From NCBI RefSeq assembly GCF_047948215.1, contig NC_134456.1, forward strand, positions 11,123,730 through 11,187,729: DNA of 64,000 nucleotides, read 5' to 3'. This document shows positions 12,601 to 27,600 of the stretch, piece by piece. The number at the start of each line of letters is the position of its first letter. Position 1 is the first letter of the stretch. Below the pieces are notes generated by a model. The model was not told the DNA's origin, made no database searches, and was given only the letters and a program-made list of their open reading frames with translations. The position numbers were made by a program, and so were the translations under genes. Source of the DNA: Lycorma delicatula (taxonomy: Eukaryota > Arthropoda > Insecta > Hemiptera > Fulgoridae).

Positions 12601-15600
12601 AATAAAATTAGTGAGAGTTATAAATTAATTTTTTCATATTTTAGCGTAATATAATTTTAATAAATGTAGGTTTCAACTCACCTACTTAATGATGCATAAG
12701 ATTTGACACTTTCATGTGGCGATGACATAAATACTGCTTCAACTGTTTCTGCATATCCTAAAGATTTTTTTTTAAGTGTGTAACACATTTTCTGAGATGC
12801 TTTTACCTGAAAGTATAATTTATATGTTCTATTTATCTGGGAAATAAAAAACTGGCAATTTTTTTTTATCTCATATATAAATGTATACTATTGAATCAGT
12901 AATCTGAGCAAATTTAAATACAGATAATTTAGTTTTTAGATATTCTAGAATATAGTAAGTAACAAGTTATTAAATTTTATTTTTGGTGACAGTTCTGTTT
13001 ATTTAGTTCTATCTAACTTTGTTTTTAACAATCATGCATATTTATCAAAGGATTGTTGAATATTCAATAATAATAGTACATACATCTATATTCAAACATG
13101 AAACAGTGTTAATGTTCAGAATAAATTAAACAAGCATTAAGATTGCATGTTTACCATTATTATATGGTGTTTTACTGAGTGGCTAGGCTCCTTTTACTAT
13201 GTTGTTTCTAAATTTTCCTGTCCCATCCTGATTTTTAGTCTTCTTTTACCCTCTATTCTTGATTTTGTCTATCAATTTCAATCACTTTCTCTCTTTCCAC
13301 TTTTCCCTTTCAATTGATCCCTTAAGAGCTCAGTTTAATCATAATTCTCCTTTCAGACATGACTAATCCAATTTCCTTCCCTCCTTGGAACTGGATGTAA
13401 GAGTCCTCTATCATAAACAATTCTGCTAAACATGCCTCTTTTTTCTTAATTGTTTTACTCATTTTATCTTTTATTCTTTCTCCAAACCTGTACTTCAAAA
13501 GCTTCAATCTTTTCCTTCTCTCTTTCTAATGTTTCCGTTTCAAATCAATAAAATACTTCACACATAGCATTTAACCAGACTTCTAGACAAATGATACTAC
13601 AATATAATATTTAACTTAATTATTACCATGATCTGCTTGAACAAACTTTAATTATTAATAGCTCCTCATGTACAAGATTTATTGTTGAAAAAATTGACTT
13701 GACAGCTGATTGTATTTATGGTTACCTTTTATTGAGTGATCACAAAATATTCTATAGAACTGACTTAAATTTCTGCATTATTAAAAAAATCATTATAATA
13801 CTTTTATTAGCATAAATTACAAACCAAATTTTAGAAAAAATATAATTCAATTAAGGCTTACCTTTAAAATTATGAGTGAAGAGACTTCATGTTGTCTTCT
13901 TCATTGGTCAAATATGTTGTATCATATCATTCTGCTAAATTTACCAAAATGAAGATGATATTCAGCCCTACAGATAACACTATTGTTCTATCCACCATAG
14001 GAATTAACACTGTATATAACATCATTACTCTCAGAAAAAATAACCATAATTGGTCATTCTTGCAACTTATGTTACAAGCATTATAACCATGATAAAGACT
14101 GGGTTAGATAGTGTATAACAACAAATTAACACGTCTTTCTGTAGAGAAACAATATGTTATACACATTATCTTAACTCTGTAAGGGATATAATGAATCATA
14201 TATACAATTAAAATTAAGTAGACTGAATTATTATTCAGGTTTTAGATACTCAAGTATTATTCCTACAATAGTAAATTCAGTTGTGGATCAGTTGTAATAG
14301 GTGAAAAATTTAGTAAATATATTTACACAGAACACACATTTTATGATTAGAACTAAATTTTATTTTTAATTATCTAAAAAAATTGTACAATATAAATTAG
14401 ATTTCAATTAATTATATTAAAAAAAATTACTTAGTAAAAACTCCACTTAAAACAACTTATTAACCTCACATCTAATTATGACTTGTGGCCAGCAAAAAAG
14501 AGCAGTCTGCTTGTTTCAACAAATCTCCCAGATCCATAGTAATTTCAAATTACTAGAACATTGAGAATTTTTTTTTTTTTTTTTTTTAAATAAAAAGTTT
14601 CATTTTTAACAAATTAAAAGCCTAAGTTTAAATATAAAATTATCATTTAGTCATTGTTAATACTTTTCCAAGTAAGAATCTAGAGAATTGAATTTGTCAC
14701 TCCCAGTATTATTTCAGAGTGGATATGAAATAATGACTAATATTTTCATCCAATTGACGGCAATCAACCAGCACTTAGAGAAGAAGATTCAGAAATATCA
14801 TTAGAACTTCCAACACAAACTTAGAAAGAAGGCTACTGAGTTGACATAATCATGGCACCATCAACTCAAGAAACAATAAATCCTTATGAAATTTCTTGAA
14901 TCCTATCCAAATACAGAATTTTCAAGTTATTAGTTTAAGTATCAGTTACATAACTTTTTTTTTAAAGAAAACATCAATAGACAGTTTGTTTAAAAAAAGT
15001 GATTGTTAACAGTGATTATTTGAGATAAAACCAGAAATAGTATGAAGAAATTTTAATTATTTACAAAAGCAAGTATAGTATCAAGTTATTAATTAAATTA
15101 ATCTGTCTGTGGTTTTTCTGAAGTTTCACTTTTTCTCAAAATAATTAAAACTGATAATTCTGAAGTAGTTAAAAATATTTATTAACATTGTTTATTTTTT
15201 TTTACTATTTTCCTATCTTAAGGAAAAACATTATTGAACCTTACTGAGCTAAAATACTTTTTTAATCACAAATACGAGTACGTTAAAAATAAATTCATTA
15301 TTATAATTATGTAAACACATTTATATTAATGACTGCTAATGTATAACTCTCAGTAATTTAACATCAATGAGTTCTACATTGCCCTACACCAGAGATTGAA
15401 ATGATTCACTTAATCGAATATTTTTTGTCTCTGTGATGGCTATTCTTCTACGGAGTTTCACTGTGTTAATAATTAATAATCAATCGATATAAGTAATAAC
15501 TGTGTTCCATATAATAAAAACAGTGGTACCAGGAAGTAATTAATTAAATAATTATTTATTAATTCATTCTCTTTAATAGTTACAGTTGTTACCCAATTAC

Positions 15601-18600
15601 TCATAAATTACTGTCTTTTCTACACAGTTCAATATTTTCCTATATCTAGGAATATAAACTATATATTGTGTATATAACTGTATATTGTATTTGTATATAA
15701 ACTGTAAATATTCAACATACTGCTGAATTATTTTATGATATTAACCCTTCCACATATTTTGAATGGAAGAGATACTTTTATAGAAAATGAAGGATGAAGT
15801 TTAAACCAAGTTTTAATGAATTGGGAACAATAAAATGATAATTTATATTTATACATACCAATAAATGTGTACCATGTGTGCAAAGTAAACCGACAAATAT
15901 AGTTCCCAAAAACCCTTGCAGAAGGCCAGCATTTTTAAATGCAACCGGCATTGCTAGTACTCCTGAACCAAGGCTTGATTTGACTACATGTAATAAAGCT
16001 TCGATATCTCTATAAAAATACAAAAATAACTATTAATTAAATATGAAAGTTAATTAAAGAATTAAGATTGAGATATAACTGCAGTTCATACTTCACAACC
16101 TGATGGTTCCAGTGCAAGTGGCATATCTTATAAATTAGCATCTCAGACGTAAAAGGTATTAAGTATGAATAATTTAATAATTAAAACCCAAGTCTGATAT
16201 TATATTTTTATCGATCACCACAGGTGATCGTAATGATGTTAGCTATTTCTATTTAGTTAGATAACTACATACTATTGAATTCGTGAGTTAATGTAGTAAT
16301 AGTTCACATCAAAAATTGAGTTATATCAAGTCCATGCAAGAGAACTTTATGGAGGCACTCTTGGACAACTGGATTTTGAAGGTTTAGTTTGCGCTTTACA
16401 TGATAAATTAATACTGGTCCTAGTGGAGTTGTATCTCTTTATAGAGATACAACAAAATATATGATATATACAACAAAATATGATATAGAGATGGTAAAAT
16501 TGACAAAAGTAGGGACTTTTGTCAATTTTACCAAATAAAAAGTATTTTTCTTGTCTTTAAATTTCAGATAAAAATTGTTATCACATGGCAAACTGAATTT
16601 ATTATATTTATATAATTAAATGTCACAGAAATAAAATTAAAAAAAAAAATTAACCAATTGTCCTTGAAATATTGATATATGGATAGATCAATCAGTTTTA
16701 ATCAATTGATACACAAATCCAGATATTTTACTTTATCATTCTCTCTCTTTCTCTTCCTCTATTAACCATTTATATCTCTTACATTTTTCCTTTGACAGTT
16801 ATGAATAATATATAATTTACAGTCTAAACACAACTTTCTTTTCAAATACATATCATAATGAAATTAACTGTTTCAGAGAACTAAGGAATTTTGAAAAGTA
16901 GTGAAAAATTCATTCCTTTAGCTAATATCAGAAATAAAAGTAGGTTATGTTGCATTGTTTTATTTTATTATTATTTTTTTATGTAATAAAACTTAATGGT
17001 TTTATTACACTTAAGATTTTATTTATACTTAAGATTATAAAAATTGAGCAGTTTGAACGATCTTTATTATTATTTTTTTTTTGTTGGAATTATTAAATTA
17101 TAAATAAAATTTAATAAATTTGTAATATCAGGATAAAATAAATACATTAGAAACCAATGTTAAGGTGATCTGACTTGTTCTACATAAAAGCTCTGATAAC
17201 CAATTCATTTGATTATCATTCTCTTTAAATTACCTGTAGTTATTCTGCACTTAAAAAAAATAATAATAAATAGAAGAAGAAGAAAAAGAATGCCCTGAGG
17301 TAGATCGTCTCCATGTCTGGAATATACCATCCAGGGCAATAACAGTTGTTATAAGTACAAAACATATAGCTGGCTAGTGGGACTCCAAATCTTTTCCTCG
17401 AAAATGTTATCATTCTTTTTTAATAATCCTGATCTTACTTTCAACTTCAGGTCAATACACAGATCGGATTTTTTGGCTTACCTGTAGATTATGCATAATG
17501 AGAACGATTTTGGAAGTGGGTTTACATCATCTTTTATGCTGATGATATAGTGACCAGGGTTGAAACTGTAGTAGGTGTAACAGAGATCTATCCATTGTTC
17601 ACTGCTCCCTGCGATGGCAAGCTTGTAATAAGGTGTCCATTTGTCAGTTCACAGGGCTCTCTGCTCTCTGCTTTGACATATGCTGGTTCCACTGGCATAC
17701 TGGGTTGGACATCCAGGATTGGTAGCCCAAGTATGGGGATGTACCTGGTTACCCTTGTAACCCTTGTTACAGAAGGGATCAATTTTATATGTCTACTTCT
17801 TAACAATTAAACATGACAAAGGGTTCATGTAAACACACTCATTTAAAATCATCAGTGATCACCCAAACGGAATCAATCTTCAGTAGCTGTGAAGGATATA
17901 CTACAAGGAATATCTCTAAAGTAAAGTTCGTTGGGAAATTTAACATTTAAGTACCATAAATGTAAGTTTTAAAGGCTATTTTCTTCAAAAGTATAGAATG
18001 ACAGTAATTGTATTGCAAATCTAGGTCCACTTGAAACTTGAATTGTTGATATAAAAAATGACTGAAAAATCTGTTATGTGCTTCGTTTGTAGACATTGAT
18101 AATTATAGTGTAAGTGATTGTTCCAATGAAGATAACAAACTTGCAGAAGAACTGAGTAAAATTTAAGTAAGTTTTTTTGATTATTTGCAATTAAAAACAT
18201 AATAAAGCTACATTTAATGTAAAAAAATACAGTAAATATAATCAAGTACTTTTTTATTTTATAGTTTTTAAATTTACTGAGTCTGATTAACTAAAATCAA
18301 TTTTTAAACGTTTTTTTAGTGGGGAAGGTTTTATATAATTATATTTTTGGTATATAGTTATATACATAATTTTATGTAAATAGTTTAGGATATTACTCGG
18401 TACCATTGTTATTTTTCTATAAATACCTCAGACTTAATAGTTTTAGATCGTGTAGTAAGGTGCATATATTTCTTTCAGTTACTGTTTCTTATTAACAAAT
18501 TTCCCATTTATAAAATAATCAAGAAATAAATAATAAATTATGACACCCTAACAAATAACAAATATAGGGGAATAAAAGTACATTTAAATTATATCACATA

Positions 18601-21600
18601 CAGCATATAGAGAAAAAATAGAAAAAATAATAATAATTATGAAATTACTACCTGTAAAATAGAAAGAATGTAAGCAACAGTACAGTATAATCAAAATGAA
18701 TCGCATCTCAATATTCTTTGTATGGTCTACACATAAGGTCTGTTTAATCAGATGTCTTACAAATACATTAGGGTGAAAATTATTTTTATGCTTGACAATA
18801 ATTTACCTTCCTATCAAATCAAAAATTCAGTGTTCTTAACTAAAAATTTAATCGGTCGATTTAATTCTGATTACAACAAAAAAACAGACTAAGATTTTAA
18901 TAACGATAGTCAAAAAAATACTGTGGAAAGTTGAGTGAATGACAATATACTTTTTTCTTTTTTAAACAATATTGACTGCTATGGTCATATGCCACAAATA
19001 AATGCTAATAATATCAAGTGAAACTGTACCCAATAATGTTTAACTTCTATAATCTATAATCTATAAAAAAATATTAATCTGTATAAAATCTGTAGTTCAG
19101 TTTAATAGGTTCATTGAATACATTCCAGCTGTTGATTTAAATTCTTATTTCATGTTTTTTAATGACTAATACTCCTTTAGGTATTGTAGACAAACACTAT
19201 CATTTTGCACTATTGTTTTTGTAATGCACAACATATAAAGAAAAAAATATTGTTTAGCCGTTTAATCATTATTACCTTTGTTTATTCACACTCTACATTA
19301 AATTTGTCCCAGACAACTGTTTGAGACATTGTTTGAATTTTCAACTAACAATTTATGGAAAACTAAATAATAATTTAAAAAAAATGTATTGGTTACTCCA
19401 ATAACATATTGATTTACCAAAGAGACTAAATAAAATGTGAAATTTTATTTATATTTTTTTGTTTGAAAAATAGAAAAAAATTATATGACTGGCTCAGGAT
19501 AGCCTGGATTAATAAAAAAATCTTTTTTTTTTATTGTATCCATATTTACAGGATTGTAGTGTACATTAATTATCAATACATAATTTTTTTAATAAGGATT
19601 AATTTTTTGACATCTTTTTTTTTAGGTATGGTAAGTAAAGTATATGATTCATATATATACTGTCTACCAGCATTTATTTAACTAGCAGTTTTTCCATTAA
19701 TTAAATGTAATGAATGGTACATCCTGTGAGAACACCTTTGCACTGAGGACTAAAGGTTCCTCCTAAAACCAAGAATTAACTGTAAATGTCTTCTTTTTTA
19801 AATAAGCTTTTGTGAGATTTGTTTTAACTTACCAATATTGTAAAATTTCTGTTACATTTCCAGCTTATTAGAAAAAAGTAATATTATATAAGTTAAGCTT
19901 AACCTATTATATAAGTTTATTAGATGTTTTCCCGTATTACATTATCATTACAAAACAATTTTCTTGTGTGTTAATGATATATAAAACTTTAAATTTTTGT
20001 CAGTTATTAATCTACAAAATCGAATATATTAGGAACGTGTTTTCTGTTGTTTTTTTTTTCAGTAATCAATAATCTGAATAATTTATTCTCTTATTTTTTG
20101 GTAAGCCCTGCCTTAAACCTATTAATGACTATCTCAAAAGCTAACTTCTCTACTACTTCATACTGTGGGCTCACAATTTCTTAGATTGATTACTACTATA
20201 TTATTAATTAAAGTTTTATTAAAAATTATTCAAGTGTATAAAAAGTAAATAAACTTTAGTCAACATATAAAAGTATTTGTACTTGAAATTGCTTGTTAAA
20301 AATGATTTGCTTTACAGGTAGTACCTTCTGTTTTTGTCTTTTTACATTTCTATAATAAAATAATTGAATTAATGTCTTTTAAAATGAAAAAAGAAGGATT
20401 ACACAGCCTTAATTTGTGATAGTTAAAAAAAAAAAAACATATTTTAGTACTGTTTCTATTACTCACCTGGTTGCCAATTTTGATGATTCATCATTTTCAC
20501 CTGCTTCTATATTATTAGTTTTTTCTGATATGTGTAACTGAGTCCTGAAAATTTCTTTTATTTTAGGTCACAACAGCATGATTGAGAAGTTTTAAAAATT
20601 TTTCTTAATTTTCTACATTATTATTATAGTTTTATTATAGTGGTAAGCAATAACTGATACAAGATTAATATTTTTAGGTGCTATTCCAAATGAAGTCAGA
20701 ATTTCCCTGTTGGATTCAAACCTTTGGTAATTGCCCTTTGTATTTTTCAGCAGGTACATGTGCATTAAAAATGCAAGTGCAACATATTATTTGTTTACTT
20801 TATTTATTGTAGTAATAAACTATAATTTATTTGAGCTGATAAATAGAGAAAAATAAATATTATTATTATTATCATCATTATTTACACAGTTAAAACAAGT
20901 ACAAATGATACATTCCTGTCATATTTTTTTCTATATGTAATTATGACACTCATTGTGTCACAGAATGTGTCAAATAAATTACACATTGCACAGCGTATAT
21001 AAAATTTATTTTGATGACTCAGTACTGGTTGCAATACTATGAACAATAAAATATGTCATGCTGACTAAAATAATATCTCAGCTACATCAGTCAATTGCGA
21101 CTCTCATGTATATAAAGTGTAGTGGTGCTTTTCTACCTACTTTTCCTACCAAATTGTGATTTTATTTTTCCTTATAAAGTCAGTGTGTATACTACATTAA
21201 TGTGTTTTTAAGGTGTTTAGTTTTGTAATATGTGTTTGTGAGTGTATTGAAGTTTTTAATAAACATGCCATATAGTTGATCCAACTGCATGGCATGTTTT
21301 TAACAATCCAGACAATTTCTGCTACATTTGTGGTGAGGTAAATTAAAGGAGTCTTAGAGGAGAAATATACCTCCACTGATAGAAAACATCATGTAAACTA
21401 TAATTTGGATATAGAGCAGATGATCAGTATGAGTCCTGTCCTCTTCATATTTGCTGCAATTCATGTGTAATACTGTTGATTGGTCGGTTGAATGGATCTT
21501 GACATATGACATTTTCAATTCCAATGGTTTGGAGAGAAGCGAAGGATCATTTAATGGACTGCTATTTTTGTGTAACAAAAATATCAGGACAATCCTGTAA

Positions 21601-24600
21601 GTACAATGAAAATTCCCTTTAGTATAAGACCACTGCCTCACAGTCCACAGTTTCCAATTTAGTACCACCAAACACATGAGAATTAGATGAGAATGAAGCT
21701 TTATGTTGAAATTTATGCAGATTTATTGGATGATGAATAAAGGAGAAATTCAGACTTTTACACATAGAAGATACAAATACTGAACCATACTTAATTAATC
21801 AATCAGAATTAAATGATCTTGTTCATTGCAGAAATTCTCACATCACAACTGGAAGGATGGAATCTTTTACAACACAGTATTAAAACAAGAGGTTTTCGTG
21901 GCAGGAAGTGTGAATTAAAATTTTTCTTTTTACAGCGCTAGGACTTAGTTTATTTTAATGATGTGGTATTTTTACTAGAAGCTTTGGGTCATATTCACAA
22001 ACCTTAGGAATGGTGTCTTTTTATAGAAACTTCAAAGTATAGTTTGAAAGCAGTCCTTCTTCAAGTTGGAAATAATATTCCATTAAATCTCTTTAGCTCA
22101 TATAGCTCACATGAAGGAGTCATATGAAAACATGAAATTGTGTTTGATATTATTCAGTATGAGAAATATTTGTGAAGATCTGAAAGTGATAATACAGTTA
22201 CTTGAGGTGAACTTGGGTGAACTAAATTTGTTGCTTTTTGTGTGAGTGGAATAGCAGAGATAGGAAGAATCGTTATGTTAAAAAAAAATATGCCAAAAAG
22301 AGAAACATTGACTATAAGAGAGAAAGACATTGAAAAGAGTCTGGCACTAGTAAAAACTGAAAAGGTTTACCTTTTGCCTCTACACATTAAGCTAGGTTTA
22401 ATTAAATTTTTTGTTAAAGCATTGGATCACGATGGAACTGGATTTCACTTTCTAAAAAACAAGTTGCTTATATAAGAAATGCTACGCTAAAGGAAGTTAC
22501 TAATGGACCGCAAAATAAGAAAAATAATGAATACTATTGAATTTGAAGACAGTTGAATAACTGTAAGGTTGGTGGGTGAAATTTAAAAAAAAATTTTGTA
22601 AATAAGTTCCTTGGAAATCAGAAGGCAGATAACTAAAAATCAAACTTATAATTGAGCTTCTTAAAAATTAGAAAGAACTTGGATGTAATATTTCAATAAA
22701 GATGTACTTCTTAGATTCTCATGTGGATTTTTTCCATACCAATCTAGGAGTTCTGGTGACAAACATGGAGAATACTTTCACAAGGAAATATCCACCATGG
22801 AAACACACTAACAGTAAAAATGAAAGCCAAGAATGCTGGCTGTCTACACTTTGAATCTCAAGACTGATGTATCTACAGCAGATTACACCAGAAAATCCAA
22901 AAGAAGCAGATTTTAGACATGTAGAAATTCTATGTATAACATTGTTATACTACCATCAAATGCTTGTTTCTTTTAAGAAAAAAATGATAATTACAGAAAA
23001 CTATGACTGATAGAAAGAAGCCACTTAGATATTTGAAATCAGCGTCAAAAATAGTATGTTATTATAAAATGTTATTACATACAAATATAGCTAAGATATT
23101 TAATGTAGTTTTAATTAAAAGTATTAATGAATCTGCTACAAAATCAATGTAAAAATTTAACCTGTTTTATGACATCTTAATCAGAAATATATGTTTTCAT
23201 CAAATTAAAAAAAAAATAATTTTTTAATACGATAATTTATAATATTCATAGAGAATGGTCATGATTGTAATAGTAAATAAATGATTGATTAGTTATTTCT
23301 GATGGATTAAATTATTAATTTATATAATGTAAATTTGCTAGTTAATGTTGGTTAGTACTTACTCAATTAAGTAAGTAAAATATTTACTTTTGGATTTTAC
23401 TGAATGCTTTCTATCTTTTGAGATAACCATTAAATCAGTAATCGTTTTACTTAAAATGTGGTAACTATGTTTTTTGGATTTATATGTTTTAAGTTTATTA
23501 AAAAAATATATAAATTACAAATTAATGTATAAATATATATTTTATACATAATTATACATTAAAAAAAAAATTTTTATACTTTTTTTTGGCAACATATTTT
23601 GTACAGGTTAATGTGTAAATGCACATTCTCATTTAGTGAATGTACTTTTGAATTTAAAATGTATTCTTGTGTATATGAAATTTTAATATGCATTTATTTT
23701 CCACATATTACATATTATGATTAATTTAAATACATAATTACGAGGATAAACTGAATAAGTTTATTTGACTTATTTGAAAACAACTAAGTCCACATAAAAA
23801 AACTATTGAGGTCCACTTTCATGTATACTAAATACTGGGTTCGAATCTCAGTCACACATGACATTTTTTATGTTACAAAATTCCATTTTCATATCCCATT
23901 CACAAGCTTCAAGCTTATATGATGATATCATCATCAAACAAAAAAAAAAAAATACAGGAACTATAAAGAGTAACCTATATGATGGGATGTATATTTAAAT
24001 ATAGTTATAGTTATATTCTATTTAGTTTATACAGTAAATATGTTGTACCTACATAAAATTGGATTGTAGAAAATAAAAATTGTATTAAAAATGGAAAACT
24101 TGAATAGTAACTTGGGAGTTTATTTGAATATATGTTTATATGGAAAATGCATATCCAGAAATTGTAAAAACAAATGTTAAGTAGTGTACAAAAAATCTGT
24201 CAAATGAAAATGTTACACTTAATGTACATGTATTTAATTTATTTATCTGTCACTCTAAGGGACATATTCAACATTTATATGGTAGTAATCCAAATCGGGT
24301 AGAGCTATAGAATTACTTAACCTTTTTCTTCATTTTCTAGTAGTAAATAAAGATATTTAATATTTAAGAGAGTCAAAATAACAAAGTGATATTAAATTAT
24401 ATATCATGAAGTATTACTTTGTCAGTTATATTTAAATAATTAATAATTAAAAAAAACCACTTACCAACAATTCTTTTATCTATACGTTCAAGCATAGTAT
24501 ATAACAGATAACGGTGGAGACATTCATAATGACAGGATGTTAGGTCGACATAATTTTAAACATTTGACAACCTCTATTGTATTATATTACATTACATAAA

Positions 24601-27600
24601 CAAATTTACATGATGAAGAATTTTTAGTTTTATTAAGATTATAACATACATTTTTTAAGTTCCTAATGATGGAATTTTATTCTGAAAGCGCTTGAATGTA
24701 TATATAAAGGAATTGTTGGTAAGTGGATTTTTTAATTATTAATTATGTAATCATACCAACAAGCCATGTTTGATAAAATTATTGTGTTGCTTTATTATAA
24801 TTCTAAATTATAACGAACTGAAATTTAAGTAAAAACTGAATATATTAAATGCTGTAACAAAAAAGGTTGAACGCAACTTGGTATGAGATATAAGCCAATC
24901 CTGAAATTGCACAAGTATTCTCAATCATATTGAGATAACACTCCTCACTTGAAGAATAAAGTTGCCGTTTTTCAATGTTAATAAAAATATATGTTAATAA
25001 ATGTTGCCGTTTTCAATGAGCCAAACATATTAATGTGCACTGGTATAGTAAGGCCATTGAAATACAGATGTTCAGCTATTTATAAGAGAGCAAAGGTCAC
25101 GTGTAGCTTATGTGAATAAAGACTAATTACAGGATCTGTAGTGAACATCATCATAATCAGAGAAAATAACTCAGGAAAGCGCTTCTCATATCTTAAGTGC
25201 TTTACATGTGTTTCAGACATAAAAAACATTGAAATAGAAAAAATAAATTTACTTCTTTCATCCAAAAACAGGTAGGAGTAATTACTCCTACCTCTTGTAT
25301 TCCCTACACAGTAGGAGATATAGTTAGCAGTAAGTGGAATCCAAATGGACTTATCATTTGTACCACAAATGGGTATATGCACTACTTTGAACACATCAAT
25401 AAAATAACATTTTCACTAAAATAACCTAGTTTCACAATTATTAAATAGTTTATATATTAGACTTGTAGAAATGTTGTCTGTCATTTATATTAATTGATAT
25501 TGTTAATTACATTTTTTATCAATGAAATAAAACATATCATAAATTATAAACTGTGTTGTAATCATTCCTAAATTTAAATACATTAACTGATCATAAATTT
25601 ACACATCACACGATGTGTTAATTGATTATTTATTGTTTTTTAATTTTTTTTTAACAAGCTATTTTAAAAATAACTTTTTATATATTGCACTTATATAAAT
25701 TAAGATTTTAAAATTTCAATGTAATTTTTTCATTTTTCTTTTTTTTTTTACTCCTGAACCCAAAACCTGGATTTACATGTCCTTTTTTATGTCTGTAGAT
25801 ATATTGTTGTATGCATAACTTGAATTAATATATAATTTTTAAAATTAATTGAATACTAAATAGCTTGTTTTCAAAATGTTGAATTTTTTTCTTTCAGATG
25901 ACTTTTCAGAGCTAGTTGGCAACACTTTCTTCAATGGAGTTACCAATCATTCTGTTTTTAACAGAAAAAATTAAAAAGGTTAGAGACTTATTAAACAGGA
26001 AACTGAATGTTAAAAATTTGATGCATTGTGTTTTTTCAGTCTAATATGTTATTATTATTATATTTTTTAATTTATGTGTGTTTAAAAATTGGATTAATAA
26101 ATAATAAAAGTAAGAAGCCAAGGCTGGATGTTTTTGAGGCATTAATGCTTCAACTACAAACTTAACACTTTGATAAAATTGTAATAAAACATATTAAGCT
26201 TATTTGAAAACTTACTAGCCAAATTGAGCTCTGTATCCTAAGGTTTAGAATGAGGAATATTAATTGATGGATAATTAATTTAGAAACTATTATTCACAAA
26301 ATGCAGTTTCATTTCGCAGTTAAAATATTCATCTATTGCCTATTTCAAAATACTATGGTCTTTTTTTCAAGGCTTAGTTCATTTTATCAACTCTTCAAAT
26401 AACTTTAAACTCTTTTTTCTGTTGACTTCATAAATTTATAATATATTCAGCTACTTCACATTTTTTTTTTTTTTTTTACCTTTTAACATAATCTATAAAG
26501 TGGGAATCTTTGTTAGATTTAGATGTAAAATGAAGAATTCTTTTATTTTTTTCAAAATCCTAATACCTCTGGTTGCCCAGGTCTTATTATTTTTAACATA
26601 TTTCTTTTTAATATTTTGTGGAACAATATGTTGAATGAAATATATGTACATATAAAAAAAGTTACCTAAAGGTTTATTAAACATCACTTCTACACAGAGC
26701 ACAAGATTCACTGCTAGATTTTATAAGCAATCTGAAAATTTTCACATTGATCCTTAGTATAAATTTTTTATGAACAAAAGTTTTGGATGCTGCCATATTA
26801 GATTTTGGCAGAGTAATAATTAAAAGATTGTGTTCTTATAGTTCTCAATCGATAAGTATAAACTTAATCTGTTAACAAATTTGTCTGGATATTATTTATA
26901 CATTTCTTGCTACTGATTCCAGTCCAACTAGAGCTTATAAAGTCAATTTCAAAACTATGACGCTAATAAGGACATTTAGGAAATGTAACATTTAAATCCT
27001 AATGTGATATCAGAAGCTATGTAAATGAATTTAATAAGGTATTATAACTTTTTTAAGTCCACATAAAGTGGATTGCTTTGAAATAAGAGAATTCTATGCA
27101 TTTAGTTACATCCTCTTATTTTTTGCATTATATTTTTCAAGTAGAATGTTTCATTTCTTTAATAAAAATGGTCAGTTTGTAAATTTGAGTACTTGGCAGG
27201 GTAAACAATAAAATAAACTCTAGAAAAAAACTTCTTGAATCTACTGTAACAAGAATTTTAACTTTTGAAGTTTTAAGAATTTTGCTAAATAAAGATTGAC
27301 CCCAAAAAATAATCCTCTCCATTGAAAGAAAATATCTGAAACAACCATAGATATCTTGAAATCAACTGTATACATAAGACATATAGTCTGATGAATAAAT
27401 TTTATCTGATTTCTTCAATTACTGACAGTTTGAATTTCAATATCAAAAATTTATATGTTAAAAGAAAAATGAAGAATCCTCTTCTGACCCAACATTATGT
27501 TAAAAATTGATACTTGCCCTTCTTTAAATTTGGTCGGTTTGAATTTGAAGCTAGTTAGTTTTTGAGAAATATTTAAGATGTAGTTCACTATCGCAAACTA

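Noticed and set aside
25080..25394. 104-codon minus frame
   Set aside because: Overlaps the R1 repeat match; no protein family recognised and no flanking exon signals.
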